64,000 nucleotides of DNA from Cymodocea nodosa (Eukaryota; Streptophyta; Magnoliopsida; Alismatales; Cymodoceaceae). The notes below the pieces were generated by a model that did no database searches, was not told the DNA's origin, and saw only the letters and a list, made by a program, of their open reading frames with translations. Positions 46,345-57,920 of this stretch are shown one piece after another. The stretch's first letter is position 1; each line of letters starts with the position of its first letter. The stretch lies in the NCBI GenBank assembly GCA_036874045.1, contig JAZBRI010000010.1:888001-952000 (forward strand), in the 5' to 3' direction. A program made the position numbers and the translations under genes.

Positions 46345-48430
46345 TTTAGCCATTTTTAATTGATCATTGGGTTAAAGGAAAACAAAGGAAGAAATGATTG
46401 GTTGAGGACAAAAGTCCAACAAGCAAAAATAGGCATAGTTAGCATAGGGAACATCAATCATTTATTGTACCTTGGAGTGAGGTACTAACAATTATCTTGC
46501 AAGATTTGTAATAGAAAAGTGTTGGTTTATTGTATTTTCACCTTAAGATATAAGGGAGCTCCTTTGTGACTAAGGGGTTGGTTGGCGTTGATTTAGTGTC
46601 TTTTGACCTAAAAACTCACGTGCTATTCCTTTGAGATCAAGGAGTGTGGATTTGGAGCAATTTTACCTAAAACACTCGTGTGATTAAAATTTGACCATGT
46701 TGCTAGTTATAATGTTTGACCATAAACACCAGTTTCAAGGATGGTTTAAAATGTTTTGACCTAAAAATTGATTGTAAAATGTCAGGTGTTGACCTAGAAC
46801 ACACCAATTATGGTAAATTAATATAAACTCAAGCATTTGCTTGAAGGTGGAGATAACCATTTGATGAACTACTTAAAAATTCAATGTATACGTTATATAA
46901 TTGTGATTACTTATACACTCGTTGTAAGAAAATTGCCCTATTATGATGAATGCATATTCGTATTCGTCACAATAGGTATGTCACAGATGATAACATGCAT
47001 CATAATAGAGTTCTCAATATTGTTATAATAGGAGAAGAGAGACAAAAAGTTAAAAATTTTTCCCAAGTATAAAAAGAGAGATTTTCTTTGATTAAAAAAA
47101 TATATTTTAATTCTAAACATTCTCTCTAACATAAACCTTTCTTAGAAAGTCTTGACTTTAGAAGTACAAAATACCTTAGGTTTTCTCAAGAATATAGATT
47201 TTCCTAATTCACAGGAATCTAAATTTTTCGAAAATTCAATTTCTAAACTTTTCGATGTATACAAACAAACTCTTAAGTTCGAACTATGGTAAATACTTCA
47301 CATAAAATGGTGATAAATGTTTACTTTTTATTAATCAACATCTTATTCCTTTTCTCTAATGATGATTATTATTTTTCCTATCGTTATAGGTAGAAATTGA
47401 TGGTTGATGATACATGAGGAGTAATAATGATTATATAGGTTGTAGATACTTATTGTGTAAAATTTATATGTTGTTTGAAGGATGATATTTTCTTTCATAT
47501 CAAATATGAACATTGTGTGTACTTGGAAATCTGTGTAATACAATTGAATTTTGGAACTTAAAATTTTATATAAATTAATGTGCATTTGAAAATTTTATTT
47601 TTGTAGTATCGTTTTCATTATATACACAAGTCATATATTTAATTAATAATAAATACGTGTGTGGTAATATGTACTTCAACATTTACATGTCCATTACAAT
47701 CTAGTCCATTACAATAGATATCAAAAATATACTTTTCAACTAACATGACCTGTTGTGACGGATGAGCGACCTCCGTCACATGATAAACTAGTCTGTTGTG
47801 ACAGATTACGTCTATCCATCATTATAAACTGCTAGATGTCAAAAAACTATCACAACCCTATTTTGATGACATCTGTTGTTGTATTAAATAAAGATTTAAA
47901 ATATATATTATACTGTCATTGAAATTGACCTATCAGATAACTAATGTACCATTATTAGTTGAATAGAAATTTGTGTAAGTTAGTGGAATAGATTTCAACA
48001 TGCTGTTGTTAGTTTTAATTGTCATATCTATTCTATTAATCGACATGCATATAACAATTAGTATGTGAATATCTCAGTATTTGGTATCTAAATAATATTT
48101 GAATTAAAGAATAAGTGATGTAAGGGGAGCTTTTCAAAGCAAAAATAAATTCATAGCATAATAATAGAGGGAGCTTCATAAACATAAAACAATACTCATG
48201 TTACACTAAAGAGAGAGTAGTTGAAAATCTTAGTTTTCTTTTTTATTATGACAAAAAGTGGGAAAATTAGATGATGATGATGTATAATGTTTTATGGTGA
48301 TGTAATGTTTATATTTAAAGTGAGAAAGAGTTGCATGTCATCAAGTTTTGTTATCATAAAAAAATAAAAGATTGTTAGGAAGATCTTTTTCATGAGATTT
48401 TATAAAACAAATCTTAATGATATGCTTAGA
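46345..48430. other. Intergenic, with loosely repeated phrases
   Basis: At 46600-46800 the phrase TTGACCTAAAA / TTTGACCATAAAC recurs several times. At 47754-47780 TGTGACGG and CCGTCACA form a perfect 8-bp inverted repeat. No gene recognised. Confidence 0.4.
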
Positions 48431-48438
48431 TATAAGTT

Positions 48439-49038
48439 ATGTCTAAGGGGATGTTAGTGGCATTAAAAAGTTTAAGAAAGAAAGTTCAAGAAAATTTGTA
48501 AAATGAGAGAATAGCAACTTAGAGAAAATTTAAGAAATTCAGAAAATTTGAAGGTGTTAGTATATATTTAGAAAGTTCAAAAAAGATTAAGAAATTTCAA
48601 AAATTTGAAAGTGTTAGTATATATTAAGAAAGTAAAGTAATACAAATTATAAATAAATATTTTTTATATTTTAAAGGATTTTTCAAGATAATAATAAAAG
48701 ACAAATATTATTATTAAAATTTTCACAATATTTTGAAAATTCAATATTTTATTCAAAAAATATTGCATCGAGTGAGGGCAGGCAAGTGATGCGTGGGCAA
48801 GTGAGGGTGGGTAATACGAGAGTAAGCAAGCGATGTGTGGGGAAAGTAATTTCCTAGGTTTTCAAAGCTTTCTCACCTCTAAGGTGAGAAATTTTTTTCT
48901 TCTTCGAGTAAAAGAGTTAGAAAGTAATTCCCTAAGTTTCCCACAACCACTTAACACAAGAAATTTTTTTTTCTCTCTCTAAGTTTCCTTTTCTTCTACT
49001 TTCTTTCATTTTCAAGCTTGCACTAACCCCACCTTAGA
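48439..49038. mobile_element. Non-autonomous TIR element, about 600 bp
   Basis: Left end TCTAAGGGGATGTTAGTGGC; right end read inward TCTAAGGTGGGGTTAGTGCA, and the inverted match continues through AAG...GAAAG. The interior is AT-rich, with internal repeats of AAGAAATT/AGAAAATTTGAA. A short G-rich stretch 48770-48845 has about four 15-base units of the type GCAAGTGAGGGTGG. No ORF. Confidence 0.6.
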
Positions 49039-49680
49039 ATATACATTATACCATCATTGAAAATGACTTATTAGTTGGATAATCAACAAACCATTTTTAA
49101 TTGAATGGGAACTTGTCTAAGTTATTAGAATAAATTATGACCTATTGTTTACTAAATTTGCATACCATTTCTAGATGAATGGTAACTTAAAAAAGTTATT
49201 AATTGAAGTCTCTAAATAGAAAAATGGTACATCATTATCAAAATGTAGTGTATCGATAATGTAGCCTAGAATAAGCAAATGGCATAACACTAATTTACTA
49301 CCGACATATCATTTTCTTAAATAGGAGACATAGGTTCTAGTAAATAAAATAATAGTTCAAATGGTTGAGACAAAACAAACAACATGTTGATGGATTTATT
49401 GACATGTTATTTTTTATAATAAGTTAAATAAATTTTGAAAAATGAAAAATCCAAACTTTCCATATATGTATTGATATTGTGAGAGCTTTGCAGAAACTTG
49501 AAAAACAACGTACTAATTCTATAAAGACTTTGACAAACACAGTTTCATCTTTTGAGCCCTAGAACATCTCCATTTATACATCTTTAGGGTTTTATAAATT
49601 GCAAGCGCATGAAGAGAAGGCCTTTGGTGGCCAAACATCCTAGTGCTCCATTCAACATTTTCTCAAGGATTTTCAAGAGG

Positions 49681-50021
49681 ATTCTTTAAGGTTATTTTTC
49701 ATTTTCATTAGTGTACATTAGTTTTAATTATGTATTATTTTGCATTTCGATTTCTTACTGAAAAACCTAATTCATTGGGTTGTAATAAGGAATACATAGA
49801 TTTGTGGATGACTCCTTGGTGTAAGGAGTGAAATTTGCACTTAGTAGGGTTGTACCAAGTGGGGGTTAATGTTACCAAGTGGGGATTCTTTAAGGTTATT
49901 TTTCACTTTCATTAGTGTACATTAGTTTTAATTATGTATCATTTTGCATTTTGATTTCTTATTGAAAAACCTAATTCATTGGGTTGTAATAAGGAATCCA
50001 TAGATTTGTGGATGACTCCTT
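49681..50021. repeat. Recent direct duplication (2 x 137 bp)
   Basis: 49681-49817 and 49885-50021 are the same 137 bases with about five substitutions; period 204. Both begin ATTCTTTAAGGTTATTTTTC and end GTGGATGACTCCTT. The 67-base spacer contains its own smaller repeat, ACCAAGTGGGG, twice. Confidence 0.9.
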
Positions 50022-50029
50022 AAAGATAT

Positions 50030-51395
50030 ATAATCAGATCACTATTCTAACACAATAGAATGACCGTAATCTACATACATGAAAAATAGATCACCATTTC
50101 CCACATTGGACTCCCATTTGTGTTAAAGACCAAAAACTAGTTGTTAGAGAAATAGATCATCGAATGCCTAAGATGGACTTTCAATTGTGTCGAAGATAGA
50201 AATAAGAAACTAGCGAGTGCTAGAATAGACCGTCGAATGACTAACTCAAACCACTCTTTTGTCACATCACAAAGAAAAATATAACCATTAGAAAAGTGAC
50301 CCTTCATCTTCCACACCTATTTATATACTCACATTCAACTGTTAGACCAAGAACTTGTAAGAACTCTCTAAAACTCTTTCTGAACTTCACAACAATCAAT
50401 TGCAAATACTTTAGAGCTCTTCTATGAACAAGTCTCAATTCTAAGCAACACTGCCATCATCTTTCTTTCTGCAAGAGCTCAAGGATTGTAGACTTCATGT
50501 TTATAATGCGAGTTTTTATACTTATCTCATTAAGTTGTAGTGAGGGCACCTCAAGTCTTAAGTTGTACTCCTTAAATTAAGGAGGGTGGGTTTGACCTTA
50601 GGGTCAAGATTGCTATGGTTTGTACTATTTACATGTGAAAAACACCTTTAGGTTTAAGGAGGGTTAGCTTAATAGATGGTCAAGACAACTAGGGTTTGTA
50701 GTGTTTTCTTGTGAAAAATATTAGTACTTTTTAGGGTTAAGAAGGAAAAGTTTGACAGGCGGTCAAGACGACAAGAGTTGAGTGCTTATCTCATTAAAAG
50801 CACTAATTGTAAGGAAGATAGTTGTTAAATTTGTAAAAACATTAAATTTAGTGAAAGACATAATTTTATAACTTATAGGGTAAATGTACTCAATTGGAAA
50901 ATCACTTTAAAAATAATTTTGTTCTTGTGATTTGTTGTGACATTGTTTTTATTATGCATTTATCATTCAAGTTACATCACAAACCCACACTAGTTTATTG
51001 AGATTGATTTAATATCTTTTTAAATAATTCCTATTTACTAAAGAACAAGTTGAACTACACTAAAAGTGTTATTATTTTAGTTCATATTCATTGTTGTAAG
51101 TCTAAAATTAATGAAATTTACTATTCACCCTCTAGTGAGCCAACTAATCTTATCAATTAGTATCAAAGTAGATTGATCCTTTTATAAATTTAATTATCTA
51201 AAAGATCAAATGACATCACTTCAACACAATACACATGTTGAAGAGGGACAACGAATAAGTAGACCTCTATTTGTCAATTGTTCCAATTACAACTATTGAA
51301 AAAATCACATAACTATATTTCTAAAACCTGTTAATATGGATTTATGGGAGAAAGACATATAAACTTCCACTTAAAGTTTACCTTGGAGAAAGACA
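50030..51395 (+). mobile_element. Copia LTR end, primer-binding site and gag start
   Basis: The LTR end pattern ATTCACCCTCTAGTGAGCC is at 51122-51140, then TTAGTATCAAAGTAG, a decayed initiator-Met primer-binding site, near 51157-51171. Next, gag starts MTSLQHNTHVEEGQRISRPL and SNYNY.KNHITIFLKPVN (51210-51340). It is cut off at about 51395. Where the LTR begins between 50022 and 50400 is unclear. Related to the copia gag at 38.2 kb. Confidence 0.6.
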
Positions 51396-51421
51396 TTATC
51401 TTCATCAAGATGATGTAAATG

Positions 51422-54400
51422 CTAATTTTTAGTTATAATCAAGGCAATAATAACTATTGGAGTAAAAGTTTCATGAAAATAAAAACCTTCTATTTGATTG
51501 TATCCCTTGGTCACAAGACTAGCTTTAAATATTTTAATCTCACCATTAGCTTTATATTTAATTTTATAGACCCACTTTGATCCTTTTACATGTTTATCTT
51601 TTGAGGTATCAACTTTAACTTCCAAGTTTCATTGACTTCAAGAGTAGAAATTTCCTTTTCCATAGCTTGCCTCCACCTAGTATCTTCTTTTTCTATTTGA
51701 CCTTCTAATAGTATTTTCAGGTCCAGGTTGAATGTTATTATTAGGTTCTAATTGACCTATATCAGATTCATTTCTCTTATCAATCTGATTTTTGAAATCT
51801 TCAGATAAAAACTTATTTCTACCATCTATTTGACATTCCTGAATGTTTATGGGCAATACCAGGTCCATGTCTTCAGAATGCCTTATATGAGCAATGGGAT
51901 AAATATTTCCATGAAATATAATATCTCTACTTACAACAAATTTATTTTCCTTTAAAACATTAACTTTATAGCCCTTTTGGCCAATATTATATCCCATAAA
52001 AATAGCTTTGTGACCCCTTTTCTTGAATTTATGTTGAGGTCCTAAATTTTTAAGGAAGCAAAGGAAACCAAAAACTCTTAAATGTTTATACTCAGGTTAT
52101 TTGCGGAGGACAACTTCTAATGGAGATTAAAAGTTCAAAGCCTTGTTAGAAGTTCTATTTATTAAGTAGGTAACAGTAATAACACTTTTTCTTCAAAACT
52201 TAACAGAGAGATTAGAATCAGTCAGAATGAACCTACCAACTTGAATCAGTAGACCATGTTTCCTTTTCAAAACTCTATTTTATTGATGAGTATAGACACA
52301 ACTGTGTTTGTAAATGACAACCTTTTTCAAGGAAGAAATTCACCATATAAAAAAGAATCCAGTCCCATCATTGATCCTAATTTGTCTTATATTACAACTA
52401 AATTGAGTATAAATAAATGAAAAAATTTGTTTTATAATAGAAATAACTTCAATTTTATTTTGCATCAAGTATATCTAACTAAGTGCATCTACTAAAATCA
52501 TCAAGAATGGTAAGAAAATAATAAGCACCTAAATGAGTAGGAAATGAAAACTTTCCCCAAATATCAACATATATAAGCTCAAAAATTCTCTCAATGTTAA
52601 TACCACTAAGTGGAAAAGAGGGTCTACATTGTTCAGATTTGTAACAATTATCACAAACATTATCATTTCTGTCTTTATGAAAAGTAACGTCTTTAACTTT
52701 GGTAGGCAAAAGTTTCAATTTCTTTTCTGAAAGATGGCGTACAATATAAAGTGCCAAAATATTATTATCAGGGAAAGCCACATGAGAGCTATGAAAGTCG
52801 GACTTGAAAACATACAAGTCATACAGCATTTCACCCTCTCCAATCTACTTCATCAAAGACAGATCTTGAAATAAGAAAGTTTCAACAAGAAATGCAGCAG
52901 AAGAATTATTTTTGCTGAGTGGCCTTTCAACAGAAAACAAATTGATTTTGAAACCAGGTGCAAAAAACAACGTTAGGCAGCTCAGTGTGACTTGTAAGAG
53001 TAATGATACCAATTCTCAAACTCCAGTTTCCATTAAGAAGGCAAATGAAAAGATCTTGTTCTATTTTATTTATATTTTTTAAAAAGATTTTCTTTTGAAC
53101 AAATATGATCAATAACATCTGAATCTAATATCCATATATTGCAGTCATAATAATTAAAAAAATAGATGTGCCATACTTACGACTTTACCTCCATTATCAC
53201 CTTTGTTCAACAACTGTACTGCTTTACTGTATTGGTCGGTAGCTGACTGTATTTAGGAGTTTCATCACATCTTTCAACTGCAATGGAGGATGTTAATGTG
53301 TCCAATCACTTTCATTGAGAACTTTGGCTGGTCCTGGAAACACTTTTGCAGCTTATGGCTTGGTGGAAATCCTTTAACCCAAAAACATTTATCTACAATG
53401 TGTCCAATCCCATCACAATAAGTACAAGTTGGACGGTCCTTTCCACTCTTTTTGTCAAGATTCCACCCTTGTGTTCTTTTGATTCCACTAGTGGCAAGGG
53501 CACTACCTTCAAAAACTTTCGTGGTGCCTAAAGTACACTATTTCTCCTCTTGCATGATTAAAGAATAGGCTGTACGAAGGCCAGGAAAAGGTTGCTTGCG
53601 TCAAAAGGATTCGCCCCCCGAACTGTAGAATAACTCTCATTTAATCTTAACAAGAACGGGAAGACTTGTTCTTACTGTTCATGATCAGAAATGCCTTTCA
53701 TAGCCCCACAGGTATAAGTGGGAAGATTAGTGTATGGAGCAAGCTCATCCCATAAAGATTTGAGACAAGCAAAATAGCTAGACACATTACTTCGGTTCAA
53801 AGTTATGAAATTTCCTTTTGATTTCTAAACCTTTGAGGGGATTTCCTTGATCAAAATGATCTGCAAAGTTGTTACAAATATTGGCAGTGTCATCCATATA
53901 TACAAGACTTTTTGCAACCAAGGGTCCATAACATTCATAATTCCAAGAAAATACCATATTGTTACAGCATTTCCATCAAAAGTCTAGGTACACTCCCATC
54001 AATAAAACCTAGTCTGTTTTTGGAGGGTTTTTTTCATTGACCAGCTCTAGGTAGAATAGCTATTGCCTATTAGTTTATTGGTTACTAGAGATATACTTGG
54101 CTATTCAAATGTGTGAAAAGTGAATGAATTTAAAGGATCATCATCTATGACATTTTGAGTTGAATCTTGAATAGAAGCATACATGACAAGTAATAGTGTA
54201 GCAAAAATAGAAGGCAATAGGAATAGGTGAAGACTGATCGACAGAAAAGTGCCTATGCTTTGATACCTCCTAGAAAAATGGCCACCATGAATGACAAAAA
54301 AGGGAAGTAATAGGTCATTCAAGAGGTAGATGAAAGGGAAAGCGGAAAGTTGATTCACATCCAATTATCAAAAAATCACAATACAACCATTATATATTAA

Positions 54401-54680
54401 AGGATCAATTACAAGGTTAATCCAGGAAGAGGTGGAAACCATAGAACAGTACAAATGATCACTGCGAAGCAAAAACCGCACGAAAGATCAATCACCCGAA
54501 ACAATGCAAAGTTGTAGGAGGGAAGTCACAACCGGTTTTAGTTCAAGTCAAGCAATAAAGAAAAATAAATGAGATTTCAATAACAATCACGGTGATTGCA
54601 AGAAGACATACTCATCGGATGATTATCCTAGGCACCGACGTTCTCCGCTCTCATTACGAGTTGCCGAAGCTCTGATTTTA
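51422..54680 (-). mobile_element. Copia polyprotein remnant, gag to start of RT, minus strand
   Basis: Reading from 54364 down, with frame breaks: gag start (SISLVTNKLIGNSYSTW); zinc knuckle CTYCDGIGHIVDKC near 53400-53440; protease with WILDSDVIDHIC near 53130, where the active D-S-G is D-S-D; pre-integrase and integrase 52829-52479 (CDNCYKSEQCRPSFP; YVDIWGKFSFPTHLGAYYFL); integrase C-terminal part 51997-51677 (GYNIGQKGYKVNVL; VVSRDIIFHGNIYP); start of RT 51625-51422 (GSKWVYKIKYKANGEIKIFK). The RT is cut at 51422. A decayed primer-binding site (minus of GCTCTGATTTTA) is at 54669-54680. Confidence 0.85.
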
Positions 54681-55105
54681 ATCCACCAACGAACTGCAAA
54701 GGTGGGTTTTAGGTCCAAGCTCCGATCCTCCGGTCTTCTTTTCGAATTCGCTGCCGCTCGTCGCTTCCTCCGCCAGGAGGATTCAACGCTATTACCGCTG
54801 CTCCTGGCGCGACGAAGTCCCTTCTCGCCTCCGAAAATCAATTCGTTGCATCTTTCCCAAGCAGTTCCACCGCCCAATGCCGTCAGCCCAAGGTCGCGTT
54901 CTTCTTCCCTGTCGCGGCCACCAGTGATGCCAACACCATCGTCCCTCACCGGAAATGCCAAACGCCGACCGACCGTCGCAACTGCACAAAGTTTGATCGC
55001 CGCTCATCGTCAGCACCCTGACTCGAAGCCCCTGCTGCGCGCCGGTGAAGCTCTGCCCTAGCCGTCGCCGGAGGTGGAAGAGAAGGGTCAGGGGTGAAAA
55101 AGACA
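54681..55105 (-). mobile_element. GC-rich probable LTR end of the minus-strand copia
   Basis: Lies just upstream (minus sense) of the primer-binding site, so it should be the 3' part of the 5' LTR. Unlike everything around it, it is GC-rich, with CG dinucleotides kept, so it is open on both strands (plus 54702-55061; minus 54961-54623 and 55106-54792). None of these frames shows a domain. The far end of the LTR was not located. Confidence 0.4.
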
Positions 55106-55117
55106 AAAAATATAATG

Positions 55118-55143
55118 AAAAAAATAAAAATAAAAATAAAAAT
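55118..55143. repeat. (AAAAAT)n simple repeat
   Basis: About four AAAAAT units following the GC-rich block. Confidence 0.8.
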
Positions 55144-55439
55144 GTAATAATTATAATAATAATAACAAAACTTTTACAATATATTTATTCATCGATTTTG
55201 TGGTTGTAATTGTAGTCTATTGTTGACGATTTTACCGTTGACTCCTCTACATGTTCATAATAGCGATTTTATAAATATCATACGTCATCTGTCAGTAACG
55301 GTGTCTTGTTTAAAAAATAATGCTAATAATATGAAAATGAGATTACTTACACCTAAGCAGATGTCCCCATACATATGCATGACAAGTAAATTTTCCTATG
55401 AGAAAAGACAAAAATAATAATAATAAAATATTAGAGTGT

Positions 55440-56030
55440 GTACATGTGTAAATTACTAAAATATCCTTTTACCATTATCATAGTTAAGTGGACAAAATAT
55501 CATTATGCATAGTCAAATTATTGACATAACCTTGTACATGTCTAATGCCTAAACCACACATATACATGCATGCTCAAGTCATCAAAATGTCTTGTTATGG
55601 CCAAATTACTGAAATACCCTTATTATGTTTAAATTACCAAAATATCATTATATATGTCTAATTATCAAAATATCATTATACACGTTCAGTTTCCAAATTA
55701 TACTTATATAAGATGAAATTATTAAAATACCTAACATATGTCTAAATTACCAAAATACCCTATGTATGTCAAATTGCTATAATCCCCCTATGCATGCCTA
55801 AATTACCTAAAATGCCCTTATACTATGAATATCCAAATTACATGTCAAATTATAAAAATGCAATTATCTATAGCTAAATTGTCAAAATGCCTCTAAGCAT
55901 ATCTAAATTCCCAAATTGCATCTAAGCAAATCTAAATTATCAAAATACCCTTACATATATGTAAATTACTATAGTACCTATATAAATGGCTATATTATCA
56001 AAATGCCTTACAAATATCTAAAATACGAAA
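55440..56030. repeat. Degenerate minisatellite, unit near 30 bases
   Basis: Roughly 18-20 diverged units of the type TAAATTACCAAAATACCC plus TTATATATGTC. Examples: CTAAATTACCAAAATACCCT (about 55742-55761), GTTTAAATTACCAAAATATC (about 55628-55647), AAATTATCAAAATACCCTTA (about 55932-55951). Spacing varies between about 26 and 40 bases. Confidence 0.75.
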
Positions 56031-56039
56031 AAATCACAT

Positions 56040-56580
56040 TATTTTTAGATATGAGTCTAAACTATCTTAAATATAAAAGAACATCTATATATTTAGAAAT
56101 ATTACATTGTTCTTAAGTAATATAAAATATTGGTAAAAGTATATAAAACTACCCTTTTACATGAATATATTTAAAACATAAAGTACCCTACCAAACATAT
56201 TTTAAATTATGAAAATGGCTCAAACCAAAAATATCTAAAATATAAAAAGCTCTCCTATATGGAAAGAAAATATTCGACACATGAAATACTCTTTTTATGA
56301 GCACACTCAAAGTGCAATACTCTTAAAAGAAGAGTCTAAATTATATAACATATCAATATATATATATATAATATTCCTACAAAATAAAATAAAAAAATCT
56401 TAAAGAAGAGTTTAAACTGTTTAACATATTAAAAACATGTAATATTCCTAAAGAAAAGTCTAAACTGCTTAAGATATTGAATAATATATGAAGTTTCTTG
56501 AAAAGGCAAATTATTTGACATATCAAAAATATATATGCTTCTTTGTTGAACATATTTAAAATTGAAATTGTTCCTTTAAA
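56040..56580. repeat. Second degenerate repeat, unit near 60 bases
   Basis: Variants of AAGAGTCTAAATTATATAAC followed by ATATCAA...TAATATTCCT recur at about 56335, 56405, 56455 and 56510. It follows directly on the minisatellite and may be an expanded derivative of it. Confidence 0.5.
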
Positions 56581-56589
56581 GAGTATGTT

Positions 56590-57840
56590 TCAAAATAAAA
56601 ATTACTCTCTCAATAAGCATGTTTCTGTAAGCATATTTATGTTTTAATTACTTTCTTTATAAATACTTTTCGTTACAGTTGCTCTCTTTGTAGGAATCTA
56701 TTCTACCAACCAACCACTGACTTAAAGGACCCATCACCATATTCTTGAGAGGGATTTAACAAGGACTCAAGAGTATAGTTATGTTTATGTCACTTAGAAA
56801 GTTAGAAAAATTTTCCTAATTTTCTAGGATTTATATCATATAGGAAAGTTAATAATAAAAGGTCAAATATTTCGAACCATAGGACTTTTTCCTATCTTAA
56901 AGTTGGAAAAACAATATAGAAATTGTCATCATTCTCCTCTCCCATGTTGTTTCATCATCTCACTACACCTTACGTTTTGTCTTTGAAGTATTTACCTCAA
57001 TTGCGTGTCATCTTATTGCTTTCAACTCTTGCTTCGTCGTTCTACTTTAAGTGATTTTGCTCAATGAAAATAACAGAAAAATAAGAATGTAAATAATGAA
57101 ATTTAAATAAATAAATTTTAAATAATAAAAATTATATTAAAATACATTACAAAAAATTATATTTAAAATAAATAAATATTTAACATATAATATTATAGAT
57201 ATGCTCGATAACTTACTTCTATTTCAATGTCTTTGATTTATGTTTTTTTAAAATTTATGTTCATAAATGATTAAAATAAATGATTTGTGATTTTTATATT
57301 CAAATGATAAAAAGAACAAAAGATAATGTCTAATTAATTAATTTTTAATTTCAAGTATGTATTATAAGTAAATTAAGAAAAAAAAATTCAATAACCATAT
57401 AATTTTTTTAACTTTCCATTGATGATTTGTGATTTTCTTAATTTTTTAACTTTTTAATTTCTAATTTTCTTAACTTTTTTGACACAAAAAAATCTTTAAT
57501 AATAACCTTAAAATCGTTAAATTTCCAAACATTTCAATTATACACAAATAGAGTTAAAAATTCTCCCACTTTCTTTTCACAATACTGTGGCAAAAATAAG
57601 CAGCCACAGTTGACTTTTCCAAGGGAAGTTGAATAGCCGACCCAAAAGCCATTCACCAACAAAGACAGCTTTTTGGTGGGTGATTCCTGTGAATCACAGC
57701 ACTAACCAGGAAAGCAGAAGACAAGCAGAGGAGAGAATTAGTGCCAACCGTCAACGAAGGTGACAGGCACTTCCAGGAATCAGTAGCTGCCACCTTGTGT
57801 GCCCTTTTGGATTTTTATAATGGAGGGAACTGTTTGCTCT
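56590..57840. other. Intergenic upstream of FRO
   Basis: Mostly very AT-rich, with no frames. From 57590 the composition normalises and probably belongs to the FRO promoter; it includes GTTGACTT (57609-57616), a W-box core. Confidence 0.4.
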
Positions 57841-57871
57841 TCCCGTCGGTATGGAGGAGACTGGTTTAGTT

Positions 57872-57882
57872 TATTTATAAAG
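57872..57882 (+). promoter_or_regulatory. Candidate TATA box of FRO
   Basis: TATTTATAAAG about 40-50 bases before the FRO start codon at 57921; good match and a fitting place, implying a very short leader. Confidence 0.55.
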
Positions 57883-57920
57883 ATTGCAGTGGCAACGAGG
57901 AGGGAAAAGATAGAGTAGGC

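Noticed and set aside
54702-55061. 119-codon ORF in the GC-rich block
   Set aside because: Open on both strands through composition alone; its position suits a copia LTR.
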